Assembly (NCBI GenBank): GCA_016295005.1 | Contig: JAEDMA010000032.1 | Location: 1-13,458, forward strand | From: Christensenellaceae bacterium | GTDB lineage: Bacteria > Bacillota > Clostridia > Christensenellales > Borkfalkiaceae | Length of the DNA: 13,458 nt | Direction of reading: 5' to 3' | Shown here: positions 13,408 through 13,458 of the stretch, piece after piece | Layout of the letters: each line of letters begins with the position of its first letter | Position numbering within the stretch: the first letter of the stretch is position 1 | Translations under genes and position numbers: made by a program | The notes under the pieces: model-generated | What the model saw: only the letters and a program-made list of their open reading frames with translations | What the model was told of the DNA's origin: nothing | The model's database searches: none

Positions 13408-13458
13408 AGTTGCCTCCGTTTATATATATAAAATTAAAATGACGTGCTTTACGTTTGT

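Overview
The window looks like the replication-origin neighbourhood of a low-GC, AT-rich member of the Firmicutes, probably class Clostridia. The signs are Shine-Dalgarno sites of the GGAGG type, two TTG starts, and the block dnaN-rpmH-rnpA-yidD-yidC-jag beside rsmG. A deeper placement, for example near Christensenellales, is only a guess. I see no tRNA, 5S/16S/23S rRNA, CRISPR array or intact insertion sequence.

Layout. 1-4293: a large lipoprotein (minus), then a divergent gap carrying a structured 186-bp repeat, then a small hypothetical gene (plus). After that comes a leftward operon of rsmG, a SLOG/DUF1273-like gene and a cyclophilin. 4294-4816: an intergenic oriC candidate with five DnaA-box-like 9-mers, a DnaA-trio-like run and an AT-rich flank. 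The rsmG promoter lies inside it and the dnaN promoter at its right edge. 4817-9091: a rightward co-directional block of dnaN, rpmH (44 aa, easily missed), rnpA, yidD, yidC and jag/khpB, closed by a strong hairpin terminator. 9092-13458: minus-strand genes, in the order pepV-like dipeptidase, EamA/DMT transporter, a very small frameshifted-looking gene, rnpB (RNase P RNA) and a 153-aa hypothetical gene.

How the parts fit. The centre holds replication (sliding clamp), ribosome assembly and maturation (L34, RsmG), tRNA processing (both subunits of RNase P: rnpA at 6148 and rnpB at 10592, about 3.8 kb apart) and membrane-protein insertion (YidD, YidC, KhpB). dnaA and recF are not beside dnaN. 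The rpmH operon, usually divergent from dnaA-dnaN across oriC, here runs directly behind dnaN.

The observations most worth following are the dnaA-less origin with a promoter among its DnaA boxes, the roughly 235-residue extracytoplasmic insert in YidC carrying a CxxCxxC motif, the duplicated 43-bp repeat with a structured core at 2004-2189, and the tiny gene at 10806-10968 whose start and coding frame disagree by one base. I found no clear defence or biosynthetic system.
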